NCBI GenBank assembly: GCA_964406735.1
Contig: CAYOSU010000029.1
Coordinates: 1 to 5,082 of the forward strand
DNA length: 5,082 nt
From: CAYOSU01 sp964406735
GTDB lineage: Bacteria > Bacillota > Clostridia > Christensenellales > CAMQZB01
Reading direction: 5' to 3'
Shown here: positions 1 through 5,082 of the stretch, piece after piece
Layout: each line of letters opens with the position of its first letter
How positions within the stretch are numbered: position 1 is the stretch's first letter
Program-made: the position numbers and the translations under genes
The notes under the pieces: model-generated
Databases searched by the model: none
Seen by the model: the letters and a program-made list of their open reading frames with translations, nothing else
What the model was told of the DNA's origin: nothing

Positions 1-57
1 CTACCGGCTCGGCATTTTAGTGCCGAGCCACCTCCCTTTTGCATGAGGAGGCTTTAG
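1..57. repeat. Hairpin-forming interspersed repeat, copy 1 (probably cut by the window edge)
   Basis: A perfect 9-bp inverted repeat, GGCTCGGCA (6-14) and TGCCGAGCC (21-29), encloses a 6-nt loop. A second weaker stem follows: CCTCC (31-35) with GGAGG (47-51). The two-hairpin layout and the tail CTCCCTTT...GAGG-CTTT match the copy at 141-192. It resembles palindromic repeats I recall from clostridial genomes, but the family assignment is from memory. The first stem could be mistaken for a terminator, but no T-run follows its 3' arm on the + strand. Confidence 0.55.
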
Positions 58-91
58 TAAGGATTTTGTTATTATTAGAATTTTTAGGAAG

Positions 92-115
92 CTAAGTTTT
101 ATTTTCTATCCTTAG
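92..115. other. Weak AT-rich hairpin
   Basis: CTAAG (92-96) can pair with CTTAG (111-115) across a 14-nt loop in an AT-rich spacer between two repeat copies. The stem is only five base pairs and may be chance. There is no open frame of note between 58 and 140. Confidence 0.15.
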
Positions 116-140
116 TTTGAGAGTAATATTACGATAGATG

Positions 141-192
141 ACAATCCCTCAGTCTGCTCCGCAGACAGCTCCCTTTACACAAAGGAGCCTTT
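141..192. repeat. Hairpin-forming interspersed repeat, copy 2
   Basis: The unit opens with CAATCCCTC (142-150). A tight perfect hairpin follows, GTCTGC (152-157), loop TCC, GCAGAC (161-166). A second hairpin pairs GCTCC (168-172) with GGAGC (184-188) and TTT (174-176) with AAA (181-183), leaving one bulged C. The arrangement of two consecutive stems matches copy 1, although the first-stem sequence differs with compensatory changes. That suggests selection on the fold or independent palindrome evolution. The consensus resembles mobile palindromic repeats common in gut Clostridia (recalled, not searched). Confidence 0.6.
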
Positions 193-280
193 CATATGGT
201 TCGCTCGTTATCAGACCTGAATACTTATTATAGCTCTGCTACGTTGTCGAGGATAACGTCGGCAAGCTGGGTCTTGGGCA

Positions 281-315
281 TGCTGAGCACAAAGGAGCCG
301 TCATAAGGATTTATC
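281..315. repeat. Truncated right half of the same repeat family
   Basis: CACAAAGGAGCC at 288-299 is identical to 178-189 in copy 2. The following TAAGGATTT (304-312) matches TAAGGATTT after copy 1 (57-65). The left-hand hairpin is missing or unrecognisable, so this looks like a decayed or partial copy. No gene is visible in 1-353. Confidence 0.35.
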
Positions 316-353
316 GTTGAATAAAAATAAGGTCTCTAACAGAGAATAGCTAT

Positions 354-476
354 ATGTTAAAGTTGGCAAAATTTGATAACATATTGGAAAATAGCGTATC
401 GCAAAGGTCAATTAGTGAACCGTGTATAAGACTATTCGTCCTTAGGTTAATTAAAAATCGACAATACAAGGGTTAG
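354..476 (+). other. 40-codon ORF starting with a short echo of the gerAA start; doubtful gene
   Basis: The reading frame runs from ATG 354 to TAG 474-476 and encodes 40 aa beginning MLKLAKFDN. The bases around its ATG, TAGCTATATGTT then AAGTT, match those around the ATG at 481 (TAGCTATATGTTGAAGTT) and nearly match those at 750. After the first few codons the similarity is lost. No good Shine-Dalgarno precedes it. I read it as a vestige of a third copy of the gerAA 5' end, or as a chance ORF in degenerate sequence. It is less likely to be a real small protein or leader peptide. Its stop lies four bases before the next ATG. Confidence 0.2.
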
Positions 477-480
477 CTAT

Positions 481-686
481 ATGTTGAAGTTTGATAAGAA
501 GGTTGAGCGATTTCGGGAGCTGCTTGCCGAGAAATAAGCGGTAGCGCCGAGCTCACTGATAATGCTGAACACACGAAGAAAATCAGACGTATATCGGGGC
601 TTAATTGCAATGCGGTGATTGGACGGAAAATATCAGAGTTTGACGATAGGTTTTTGGTTATAGAAATACACAATTTATGTGAGTAG
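481..686 (+). pseudogene. Frameshifted partial duplicate of the gerAA 5' end
   Basis: From 481 to about 650 the sequence is a near copy of 750-920, the start of the intact gerAA. By hand count there are about 9 substitutions and one single-base deletion in roughly 170 bases. The deletion removes one A (GAGAAATAAGCGG here, GAGAAAATAAGCGG at 798-811), so the frame stops at TAA 535-537 after an 18-residue peptide. With the missing base restored, the frame reads on through the gerAA-like stretch ELTDNAEHTKK, SGLNCNAVIGRK and SEFDD. It then leaves homology at about 650-660 and ends at TAG 684-686. Nothing of the rest of gerAA is present. AAGGG at 468-472 lies 8 nt before the ATG, so the 18-codon peptide could still be translated. 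The most economical reading is a partial duplication followed by decay; a leader-peptide role is an untested alternative. Confidence 0.8.
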
Positions 687-725
687 TTAGGGAAATATGG
701 GCAATGGGGTTAGTCTCTATATTGC

Positions 726-737
726 AAAGGGCGGTAG
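726..737 (+). promoter_or_regulatory. Ribosome-binding site supporting the gerAA start at ATG 738
   Basis: AAAGGG at 726-731 lies 6 nt before ATG 738, a reasonable Shine-Dalgarno. A second in-frame ATG at 750 corresponds to the ATG of the duplicated copy at 481 and has only GGG at 740-742 ahead of it. The 738 start is preferred on ribosome-site strength, but 750 may be the ancestral start because the homology between copies is centred there. Confidence 0.5.
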
Positions 738-2336
738 ATGGGTAATTATATGTTGAAGTTTGATAAGAAGGTTGAGCGATTTCGTAAGCTACTTGCCGAG
801 AAAATAAGCGGTAGCGCCGAGCTCACTGATAATGCTGAATACACGAAGAAAATCAAACGTGTGTCGGGACTTAATTGCAATGCGGTGATTGGACGGAAAA
901 TATCAGAGTTTGACGACAGGGCTTCGGTTTTACGGGAGAAGTTATCGCAGGAGGCGCTTATCAAGGAGAAAAAATTTGTGGCGTTCGGGAAAAGGGCGGT
1001 GCTTTTTTATTCGGACGGGCTGACGGACGTAGCGCTTGTCGATCGCTTTATCGTCGAGCCGCTTTTGGCTGAAAAGGCTCGCAAAGCGCCCGAAAAATCC
1101 CTTATTTTGCGTGTTTTGCCGCACGTTGAGATAACGTTTGAGACGGACTTTGATTCCGCTATTTTGAAGGTTTTTGACGGGGACTGTCTGGTCTTACTTG
1201 AAGGGGCAGAGTTTTTGCTCTCGATCGGGTCTAAAAAATGGGACAAGCGGACGGTCGCAGAGCCGCCGACATCTTCCGTTATCAAAGGGCCTCGGGAGGG
1301 GTTTACCGAAGACCTGATGACCAATATTTCGCTCATTAAGCGCAAGCTCAAAACGCCTGCGCTCAAATTTCTGTTCTGCGAGGTGGGACGGTACTCCCGA
1401 AGCAAGGTGGCTATCGTCTTTATCGACGAGATAGCCGACCAAAAGGTGGTTTCAGCGGTGAAAAAGCGAATCGACGCTATCGACATCGACGGCGTTCTTG
1501 ACTCGTCGTATCTCAAAGAGCATCTGAAGGAGCGGAAGCTGTCAATTTTCAGGCAGATCGGGGACACAGAGAAGCCCGACATACTCTCTTCTAAGCTGCT
1601 CGAAGGGCGTATCGGTATCGTCGTTGACGGGTCGCCTATCGTGTTGACGACGCCATACATGCTGCTCGAGGACTTTCAAGGGGCGGACGATTATTACTCT
1701 ATCCCCTATGCCGCATCGTTTTTGCGGGTCATTCGCTTTCTCTCTATGCTGGTAGGCATTCTGATGCCGGGATTTTACGTTGCGGCGCAGTCCTTTCACC
1801 TGCAGTTTATCCCATTAAGGCTAGTTCTCACCATTGCGTCGGCGGTAAAGGGCATACCGCTTTCCGCCAATATAGAGATGCTGTTTACGCTATTCATTTT
1901 CGAGCTACTCAACGAGGCGAGCATCAGAATGCCTCGGTACGTTGGTATGGCACTTTCTATCGTCGGGGCACTCGTTCTGGGAGACACCGCCGTGCGAGCA
2001 GGCATCGTATCGACGCCGACCATTCTCATTATGGCGTTATCGGGCATCGCAGTTTACGCTATACCCGACGAGCGCAACACGCTCTCTATTCTGCGGCTTC
2101 TGTTCCTGCTTCTCTCGGGGTCGTTGGGGCTTATCGGGCTTGTATCGGGCACTGTCGTCGTAACGCTATACTTAGCGACGCTATCAAGCTACGGAACGCC
2201 CTATCTTGCGCCGTTTGCGCCGAAAATTTCCAACGACCTGAGCGACGGGCTGTTGAAGTCGCCGTACACAGTTACCAACGAGCGGCCGAACGCAATTTCT
2301 AACACAAACGGGAGGCGTATCTCTTGGAAAAAGTGA
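738..2336 (+). CDS. gerAA: Spore germination protein GerAA family (germinant receptor A subunit)
   Basis: This is the A subunit of a nutrient germinant receptor in the inner membrane of the spore. Work on the Bacillus family suggests it oligomerises into a nutrient-gated ion channel. The 532-aa length is usual for the family. Residues 1 to about 325 form the cytosolic N-terminal domain. AVLFYSDGLTD (87-97), EPPTSSVIKGPREGFTE (175-191), the following SLIKRKLK, IDIDGVLDSSYL (248-259) and LLEGRIGIVVDGSP (287-300) are recognisable family motifs. The membrane domain follows, with ADDYY..PYAASFLRVIR (316-333), hydrophobic stretches near 332-350, 357-369, 378-391, 402-418, 427-442 and 450-480, FELLNEASIRMP (388-399), GDTAVRAGIVS (415-425) and YGTPYLAPFAP (485-495). 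The first ~75 residues are Lys/Glu-rich and less typical; codons for residues 5-60 are duplicated upstream. The start is ATG 738, with ATG 750 as an alternative. Its end overlaps gerAB by 13 nt. Family assignment is firm; the nutrient sensed cannot be told. Confidence 0.95.
   Translation: MGNYMLKFDKKVERFRKLLAEKISGSAELTDNAEYTKKIKRVSGLNCNAVIGRKISEFDDRASVLREKLSQEALIKEKKFVAFGKRAVLFYSDGLTDVALVDRFIVEPLLAEKARKAPEKSLILRVLPHVEITFETDFDSAILKVFDGDCLVLLEGAEFLLSIGSKKWDKRTVAEPPTSSVIKGPREGFTEDLMTNISLIKRKLKTPALKFLFCEVGRYSRSKVAIVFIDEIADQKVVSAVKKRIDAIDIDGVLDSSYLKEHLKERKLSIFRQIGDTEKPDILSSKLLEGRIGIVVDGSPIVLTTPYMLLEDFQGADDYYSIPYAASFLRVIRFLSMLVGILMPGFYVAAQSFHLQFIPLRLVLTIASAVKGIPLSANIEMLFTLFIFELLNEASIRMPRYVGMALSIVGALVLGDTAVRAGIVSTPTILIMALSGIAVYAIPDERNTLSILRLLFLLLSGSLGLIGLVSGTVVVTLYLATLSSYGTPYLAPFAPKISNDLSDGLLKSPYTVTNERPNAISNTNGRRISWKK
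2310..2323 (+). promoter_or_regulatory. Strong ribosome-binding site that fixes the TTG start of gerAB
   Basis: GGGAGG at 2310-2315 lies 8 nt before TTG 2324, inside the last codons of gerAA. No ATG or GTG in frame is better placed: the GTG at 2333 is 17 nt away from the site. The TTG is therefore a well-supported non-ATG start. Confidence 0.8.
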
Positions 2337-3424
2337 AAATATCCGTTACTACACGGCAAATTACGCTATTTTTCGCACTTTTTGCACCCTTAGCGAAGCT
2401 TTTTATTATGCCTGCGTCATACACCTATTACGCAGGCAAGGACGCTTGGCTTTGCGTTCTTTTTGTCGGCATTTTGGAGCTTTTGGCGGTGATATCACTC
2501 CTTTCCGTACTCAAAAATGACGGCAGGGCTTTTTCGGATATTTTATCTGAAAGCCTCGGAAAAGTCGGCAAAAAAGTCGTATTTTTCTTCTTGGCGGCGT
2601 TTTATCTTCTTAAAGCCGTCGTGCCTGTCGCCGAACAGCTCCTCATCTGCTACGAGGTTCTTTATGAGTCAACGCCGAAGTTGGTGTTTTTCATCCCAAT
2701 TTTTATTGCGATGTTTTACGCCTCTTATTCGGGGTTCGTGGGGCTTTTCAGGGTCGTTGAGTTATTCGCTCCGTTCGTCATATTTTCCCTTCTCGGAATC
2801 GGGTTTTTGTCGCTCTCTTCCGTCGATCTTGTGGAGCTGTTGCCCGCTTTTGAGTACGGGGCTTATCCGAGCGAAACGGCAATTATCGCTGATCTTCTGT
2901 GGTTTGGGGACTTTACGCTCTTACTTCCCCTCTTCGGGCAGACGGAGAGGGTGAAAAAGCCGCATTTTATCGCCATCGGGTACTTCGTCGGAATAATTAC
3001 CGTCGCCACTTTTTTAGCTATCACGGTCGGTATTTTCGGCCCTGCGGCGGCACGGCAGGTATTTATGATCTCGAAGATATCGAAGTACTCTATCGCTTTT
3101 TCTAACCTCGGGCGCATCGACTTTTTGTTTATCATCGTACTGTTTTTGGGAGCGACTCTTTATTCCTGCACACTTTTTTCGTGCGCCGTATGGGCAATAA
3201 AAGAGGTCGTACCCGTCAAAAAGCACGTTGTTTCGGGTGTTTTGTGCGTGATATTCGCTTCTTTTTCGCTCGCAACGCTCCTTAAGACCTACGCCGTCAT
3301 AGAGTTCCTGCAAAGGTACGCTTTGGTGCTGTTTTTGCCTATAAACATCATTATACCTACGGTATTACCCATACTTTCAAATTTAAGCCATAAAAATGAA
3401 AAAAGCTCAACCGAACAGACTTAA
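2324..3424 (+). CDS. gerAB: Spore germination protein GerAB family (APC-fold receptor B subunit)
   Basis: GerAB is the polytopic B subunit of the germinant receptor. It belongs to the APC transporter superfamily and is known in Bacillus to bind the nutrient germinant. The 366-aa length and about ten hydrophobic segments fit the family: near residues 12-30, 41-63, 84-108, 119-137, 140-163, 187-204, 213-238, 265-291, 300-320 and 329-351. Family-like features include TTRQ at the entry to the first helix (9-12), GKDAWL before helix 2 (38-43), the FGDF-type segment (194-197) and NLGRIDFLF (261-269) before helix 8. The charged tail HKNEKSSTEQT is short and hydrophilic. The start is TTG 2324. The gene overlaps gerAA by 13 nt and gerAC by 29 nt, so the three are almost certainly one transcript with coupled translation. 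No truncation or frameshift is seen. The ligand cannot be predicted from sequence alone. Confidence 0.93.
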   Translation: MEKVKISVTTRQITLFFALFAPLAKLFIMPASYTYYAGKDAWLCVLFVGILELLAVISLLSVLKNDGRAFSDILSESLGKVGKKVVFFFLAAFYLLKAVVPVAEQLLICYEVLYESTPKLVFFIPIFIAMFYASYSGFVGLFRVVELFAPFVIFSLLGIGFLSLSSVDLVELLPAFEYGAYPSETAIIADLLWFGDFTLLLPLFGQTERVKKPHFIAIGYFVGIITVATFLAITVGIFGPAAARQVFMISKISKYSIAFSNLGRIDFLFIIVLFLGATLYSCTLFSCAVWAIKEVVPVKKHVVSGVLCVIFASFSLATLLKTYAVIEFLQRYALVLFLPINIIIPTVLPILSNLSHKNEKSSTEQT

Positions 3425-4619
3425 TAAAAACAGGCTGTTGTTTTTCCTGCTCTTAGCCGTCGTATTTCTCTTTTTTGTCAACGACTACTCGCTCGTTACG
3501 GCGGATAAAATTGCTATCGTCGTCGCTATCGGCGTTGACGAGGCGGAAAACGGTGAATACGAGGTGTCGGCGGAGGTGGCTATTCCGCCGTCGGCATCGG
3601 GAGAAAGCTCGTCGGAGAGCGACCAGACGGTGCTTTCGGCAAAAGGTCATACTATCGCAGAGGCGGTGTCTAACCTCTTTCTCGAGACGGGGTGGTACCC
3701 GAAATTAAATTATTGCAACCTCATTTTGCTATCTGAAAAAATAGCGCAAAAGGGCGCAATGGTCGCTCTCGAATACTTCTTGCGCTCGGAGACCGTGATG
3801 GACTCCGCAGTCGTCGTTATCGCACGAGGGGACAGCGCAAAGACGATACTCGAGACCTCTACTCCGCTTGACAACATCTCGGCGTTCTCACTACAAAAAA
3901 TTGCGTTCGAGCGGTACGTCAATTATTCGGACGTCGTTACCTCTAACCTCAAGGACTTCACAAAAAAATATTACGACTTCGGCGTGGGGAGCGTGCTTGC
4001 GTCGGTCAAGCTGTCCTCTTACGATGCGGAAAGCTCCGAGGAAAGCAAGCAGTCTACGCTGAACGGCAGGTTCGGGCTATTCGATATGACCTATTCGGCG
4101 CTGTTTTTCGGAGATAAATTGACGGGGTATCTCGACGACGAGCAGACCAAGGCGTTCAACTTCCTCAAAAAGGACGTTACGGGCTCGACTTTCGAGGTCA
4201 AAAGCGAGAGATCGGGCGAGCTTGAAAAGGACTTTACGCTCGAGATAATCAGGCAGAAAACGGATATTTCACCTGAGATCGTGGGCGACGAGATCGTTTG
4301 CGACGTCGACGTTGCGCTGAAAGTTAAAATTTCCGACACGGACGGCACTAATTCGTCGCTTATTGACGTTACGACGTCGTACGAGCTTCCGAGAACGCTT
4401 AAAAAAGAAGCTGAGAGGCAGCTTGAAGAGACATTTGAGGGTATGCTGAATGCGCTATCGAGCGCAAATTGCGACGGGCTGGCGGTCGGAAAAAGCCTCA
4501 ATGCGTTCGAGCATCGGGCGTGGGAACGGTTTTTGACTGCGGAAAATTTTGAAGAGTATGCGAAAGCCGTGCGGTATCGGGTAAACGTGTCCGTTGAGGG
4601 GCTTTCGGGAGAAAATTAG
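3396..4619 (+). CDS. gerAC: GerAC family (Ger(x)C) receptor C subunit, lacking the lipobox cysteine
   Basis: The C subunit of germinant receptors is usually a lipoprotein on the outer face of the spore inner membrane. The 407-aa length is typical. Residues 1-13 are basic and 14-28 strongly hydrophobic. The family then normally has a lipobox Cys followed by about ten residues and an AIVxGIGID motif. Here the motif is present (AIVVAIGVD, 40-48) but the expected Cys position, about residue 30, falls in FVNDYSLVTA, with no Cys near it. The protein is therefore probably held by an uncleaved N-terminal helix, or cleaved by type I signal peptidase after VTA (34-36). Other family features are the GHTIAEAV region (84-91), YFLRSETVMDSAVVVIARGD (127-146), SALFFGDKLTGYLDDEQTKA (234-253) and the C-terminal WERFLTAENFEEY...VNVSVEGLS (376-404). 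No Shine-Dalgarno precedes ATG 3396, and the 29-nt overlap with gerAB suggests translational coupling. The next gene begins 8 nt after the stop. Confidence 0.92.
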   Translation: MKKAQPNRLNKNRLLFFLLLAVVFLFFVNDYSLVTADKIAIVVAIGVDEAENGEYEVSAEVAIPPSASGESSSESDQTVLSAKGHTIAEAVSNLFLETGWYPKLNYCNLILLSEKIAQKGAMVALEYFLRSETVMDSAVVVIARGDSAKTILETSTPLDNISAFSLQKIAFERYVNYSDVVTSNLKDFTKKYYDFGVGSVLASVKLSSYDAESSEESKQSTLNGRFGLFDMTYSALFFGDKLTGYLDDEQTKAFNFLKKDVTGSTFEVKSERSGELEKDFTLEIIRQKTDISPEIVGDEIVCDVDVALKVKISDTDGTNSSLIDVTTSYELPRTLKKEAERQLEETFEGMLNALSSANCDGLAVGKSLNAFEHRAWERFLTAENFEEYAKAVRYRVNVSVEGLSGEN

Positions 4620-4627
4620 GAGGAATT
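4618..4627 (+). promoter_or_regulatory. Consensus ribosome-binding site overlapping the gerAC stop
   Basis: AGGAGG at 4618-4623 shares its first two bases with the gerAC TAG (4617-4619) and lies 4 nt before ATG 4628, or 13 nt before the in-frame ATG 4637. A full-consensus site at this exact place is the main reason to accept the small ORF that follows. The 4-nt gap is on the short side. Confidence 0.7.
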
Positions 4628-4777
4628 ATGCGGAAAATGAGTAGAAAAAAGTTCAAAACAACTTACCTTATCCTCGACGAGAGGCTTGACGACGATATAA
4701 TCGTTGACCCGGGTGGGAGCTATACGGGACTGCCGAGGGATTTCGGGCTGCCCGTGCAGGACGTGGACGATCTGTAG
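4628..4777 (+). CDS. Small acidic protein of unknown function at the end of the ger operon
   Basis: The ORF encodes 49 aa, too short for most gene callers. Its N-terminus is very basic (MRKMSRKKFK, 1-10). A short hydrophobic-polar run (TTYLILDERL, 11-20) and then an acidic, Gly/Pro-containing half follow, with the stretches DPGGSYTG (27-34) and LPRDFGLPVQDVDDL (35-49). There is no signal peptide, membrane helix or cysteine. It has a perfect AGGAGG site and sits 8 nt after gerAC in the same direction, so it is likely cotranscribed and expressed in the forespore if the operon is. GSYTG...PVQD.DDL reminds me of small hypothetical proteins of Clostridia, but I cannot confirm that and name no family. 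It may be an accessory factor of the receptor or an unrelated small protein riding on the operon. GerD is ruled out by size and lack of lipobox. Confidence 0.65.
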   Translation: MRKMSRKKFKTTYLILDERLDDDIIVDPGGSYTGLPRDFGLPVQDVDDL

Positions 4778-4910
4778 AGGGGTGTTTTTAGGGGACACTT
4801 TCAAACGCTTTTAAGTTGGGGCAGTGTGGCAAAACCGAGGGTTGACGATAAAAAAGGTTAGAGAATGTGGTTGGTTGGAGAAGAAATATTAGTTTGTTTG
4901 AGATAATAAC
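4778..4910. other. Intergenic region without a recognisable gene or clear terminator
   Basis: No open frame with a convincing ribosome site is present on either strand. ACACT (4795-4799) can pair with AGTGT (4823-4827) across a long loop, but no T-run follows, so I do not call a terminator. The transcript end of the ger operon therefore cannot be placed from the sequence. Confidence 0.4.
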
Positions 4911-4968
4911 ACCCGAGGGATTGCGGTAGCGCTGCCCGAGTTTCCGCAGGCAGCTTGCGAAGCGGTAG
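4911..4968. repeat. Palindromic repeat-like element in the downstream flank
   Basis: GAGGGATTG (4915-4923) is the exact reverse complement of CAATCCCTC (142-150) in the upstream repeat, so this looks like a related element in inverted orientation. A hairpin follows: GCTGCC (4931-4936) with GGCAGC (4949-4954). GCGGTAG occurs at both ends of the hairpin region (4923-4929 and 4962-4968). Without a genome-wide comparison the family link rests on a 9-base match and a similar layout. Confidence 0.4.
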
Positions 4969-4990
4969 TTTCTAGCCGTTGTTTGAGGGG

Positions 4991-5004
4991 TATAATAATT
5001 ATTA
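4991..5004. promoter_or_regulatory. AT palindrome containing a TATAAT box; doubtful promoter element
   Basis: TATAAT (4991-4996) matches a vegetative -10 box and overlaps a perfect 12-bp palindrome, TAATAATTATTA (4993-5004). No TTGACA-like -35 is found at 16-18 bp. It could be part of a promoter for a gene beyond the window, or simply AT-rich spacer. The remaining sequence to 5082 shows no gene. Confidence 0.15.
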
Positions 5005-5082
5005 TTAAAAATAGCCGTAGTTAGGTAATAAAGCGGAGTTTGAGGGAGTAGTTACTTCCGTTAGTCTCCTTCCACCGCTAAC

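Larger units (their letters stand above)
481..920 (+). repeat. Direct repeat pair of ~170 bp (481-650 and 750-920), unit offset 269-270 bp
   Basis: The two copies are in the same orientation, with centres about 270 bp apart and about 99 bp of mostly unrelated sequence between them. The repeat extends slightly upstream of the ATG (GGGTTAGCTAT at 471-480 against GGGTAATTAT at 740-749). Recombination between the copies would delete about 270 bp and leave a single intact-looking or frameshifted gerAA start, depending on the crossover point. Confidence 0.8.

Noticed and set aside
6..29. Perfect 9-bp hairpin considered as a rho-independent terminator of a gene left of the window
   Set aside because: No T-run follows on the + strand. 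The hairpin belongs to a two-stem repeat also found at 141-192.
318..348. TGAATA at 318-323 as a sigma-G -35 element
   Set aside because: At 17-18 bp downstream the sequence is AGAGAATA, which fits CATNNTA poorly, so it is not listed as a promoter.
473..673. Antisense ORF that resembles another antisense ORF at 746-964
   Set aside because: Their similarity comes from the duplicated gerAA 5' end on the other strand. It does not indicate a conserved protein family.
1007..1660. Long antisense reading frame of about 217 codons within gerAA
   Set aside because: It lies wholly opposite well-conserved GerAA domain sequence, is Ser/Arg-rich as expected from a shadow frame, and has no family motifs or ribosome site. 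The same holds for the shorter antisense frames in gerAB and gerAC.
4783..4830. Possible terminator after the small ORF
   Set aside because: The only pairings are GTGT with ACAC, or ACACT with AGTGT across a long loop. Neither is GC-rich or followed by a T-tract.
4842..4870. TTGACG at 4842-4847 as a vegetative -35 box
   Set aside because: No TATAAT-like box lies 16-18 bp downstream, and no ORF follows.
1..5082. CRISPR array, tRNA, rRNA or transposase gene
   Set aside because: No regularly spaced repeats, cloverleaf-like sequence, rRNA core sequence or transposase motif was seen anywhere in the window.

Overview
The window carries one complete tricistronic spore germinant-receptor operon of the gerA type, gerAA-gerAB-gerAC, all on the + strand at 738-4619. 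A small uncharacterised ORF follows at 4628-4777. An AA-AB-AC receptor operon points to an endospore-forming member of the Bacillota. The flanking palindromic repeats, with cores such as CAATCCCTC and CTCCCTTT...AAAGGAGCC, resemble interspersed repeats that I associate with gut Clostridia. I cannot name a genus.

Layout. Positions 1-353 hold no gene but contain two or three copies of a degenerate hairpin-forming repeat. Positions 354-737 are a degenerate zone made by partial duplication of the gerAA 5' end. A 40-codon ORF there begins with a short echo of the gerAA start. It is followed by a clear second copy of the first ~60 gerAA codons (481-660), which has lost one A and so meets a stop after 18 codons. 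The intact gerAA (532 aa) begins at 738. gerAB (366 aa, TTG start) overlaps the gerAA end by 13 nt, and gerAC (407 aa) overlaps the gerAB end by 29 nt. The small 49-aa ORF has an AGGAGG ribosome-binding site that overlaps the gerAC stop. Positions 4778-5082 hold no gene I can support, only hairpins and repeat-like sequence.

How the genes work together. In the known family, GerAA (membrane protein with a large cytosolic domain, proposed ion-channel subunit), GerAB (APC-fold transporter-like nutrient sensor) and GerAC (normally a lipoprotein) assemble in the spore inner membrane and trigger germination on nutrient binding. The overlaps here suggest translational coupling. The points most worth a second look are the GerAC homologue that lacks the lipobox cysteine, the duplicated and frameshifted gerAA 5' end, and the small acidic ORF at the operon end. 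The receptor operon itself is a known system, and I saw no evidence of a wholly new multi-gene system.
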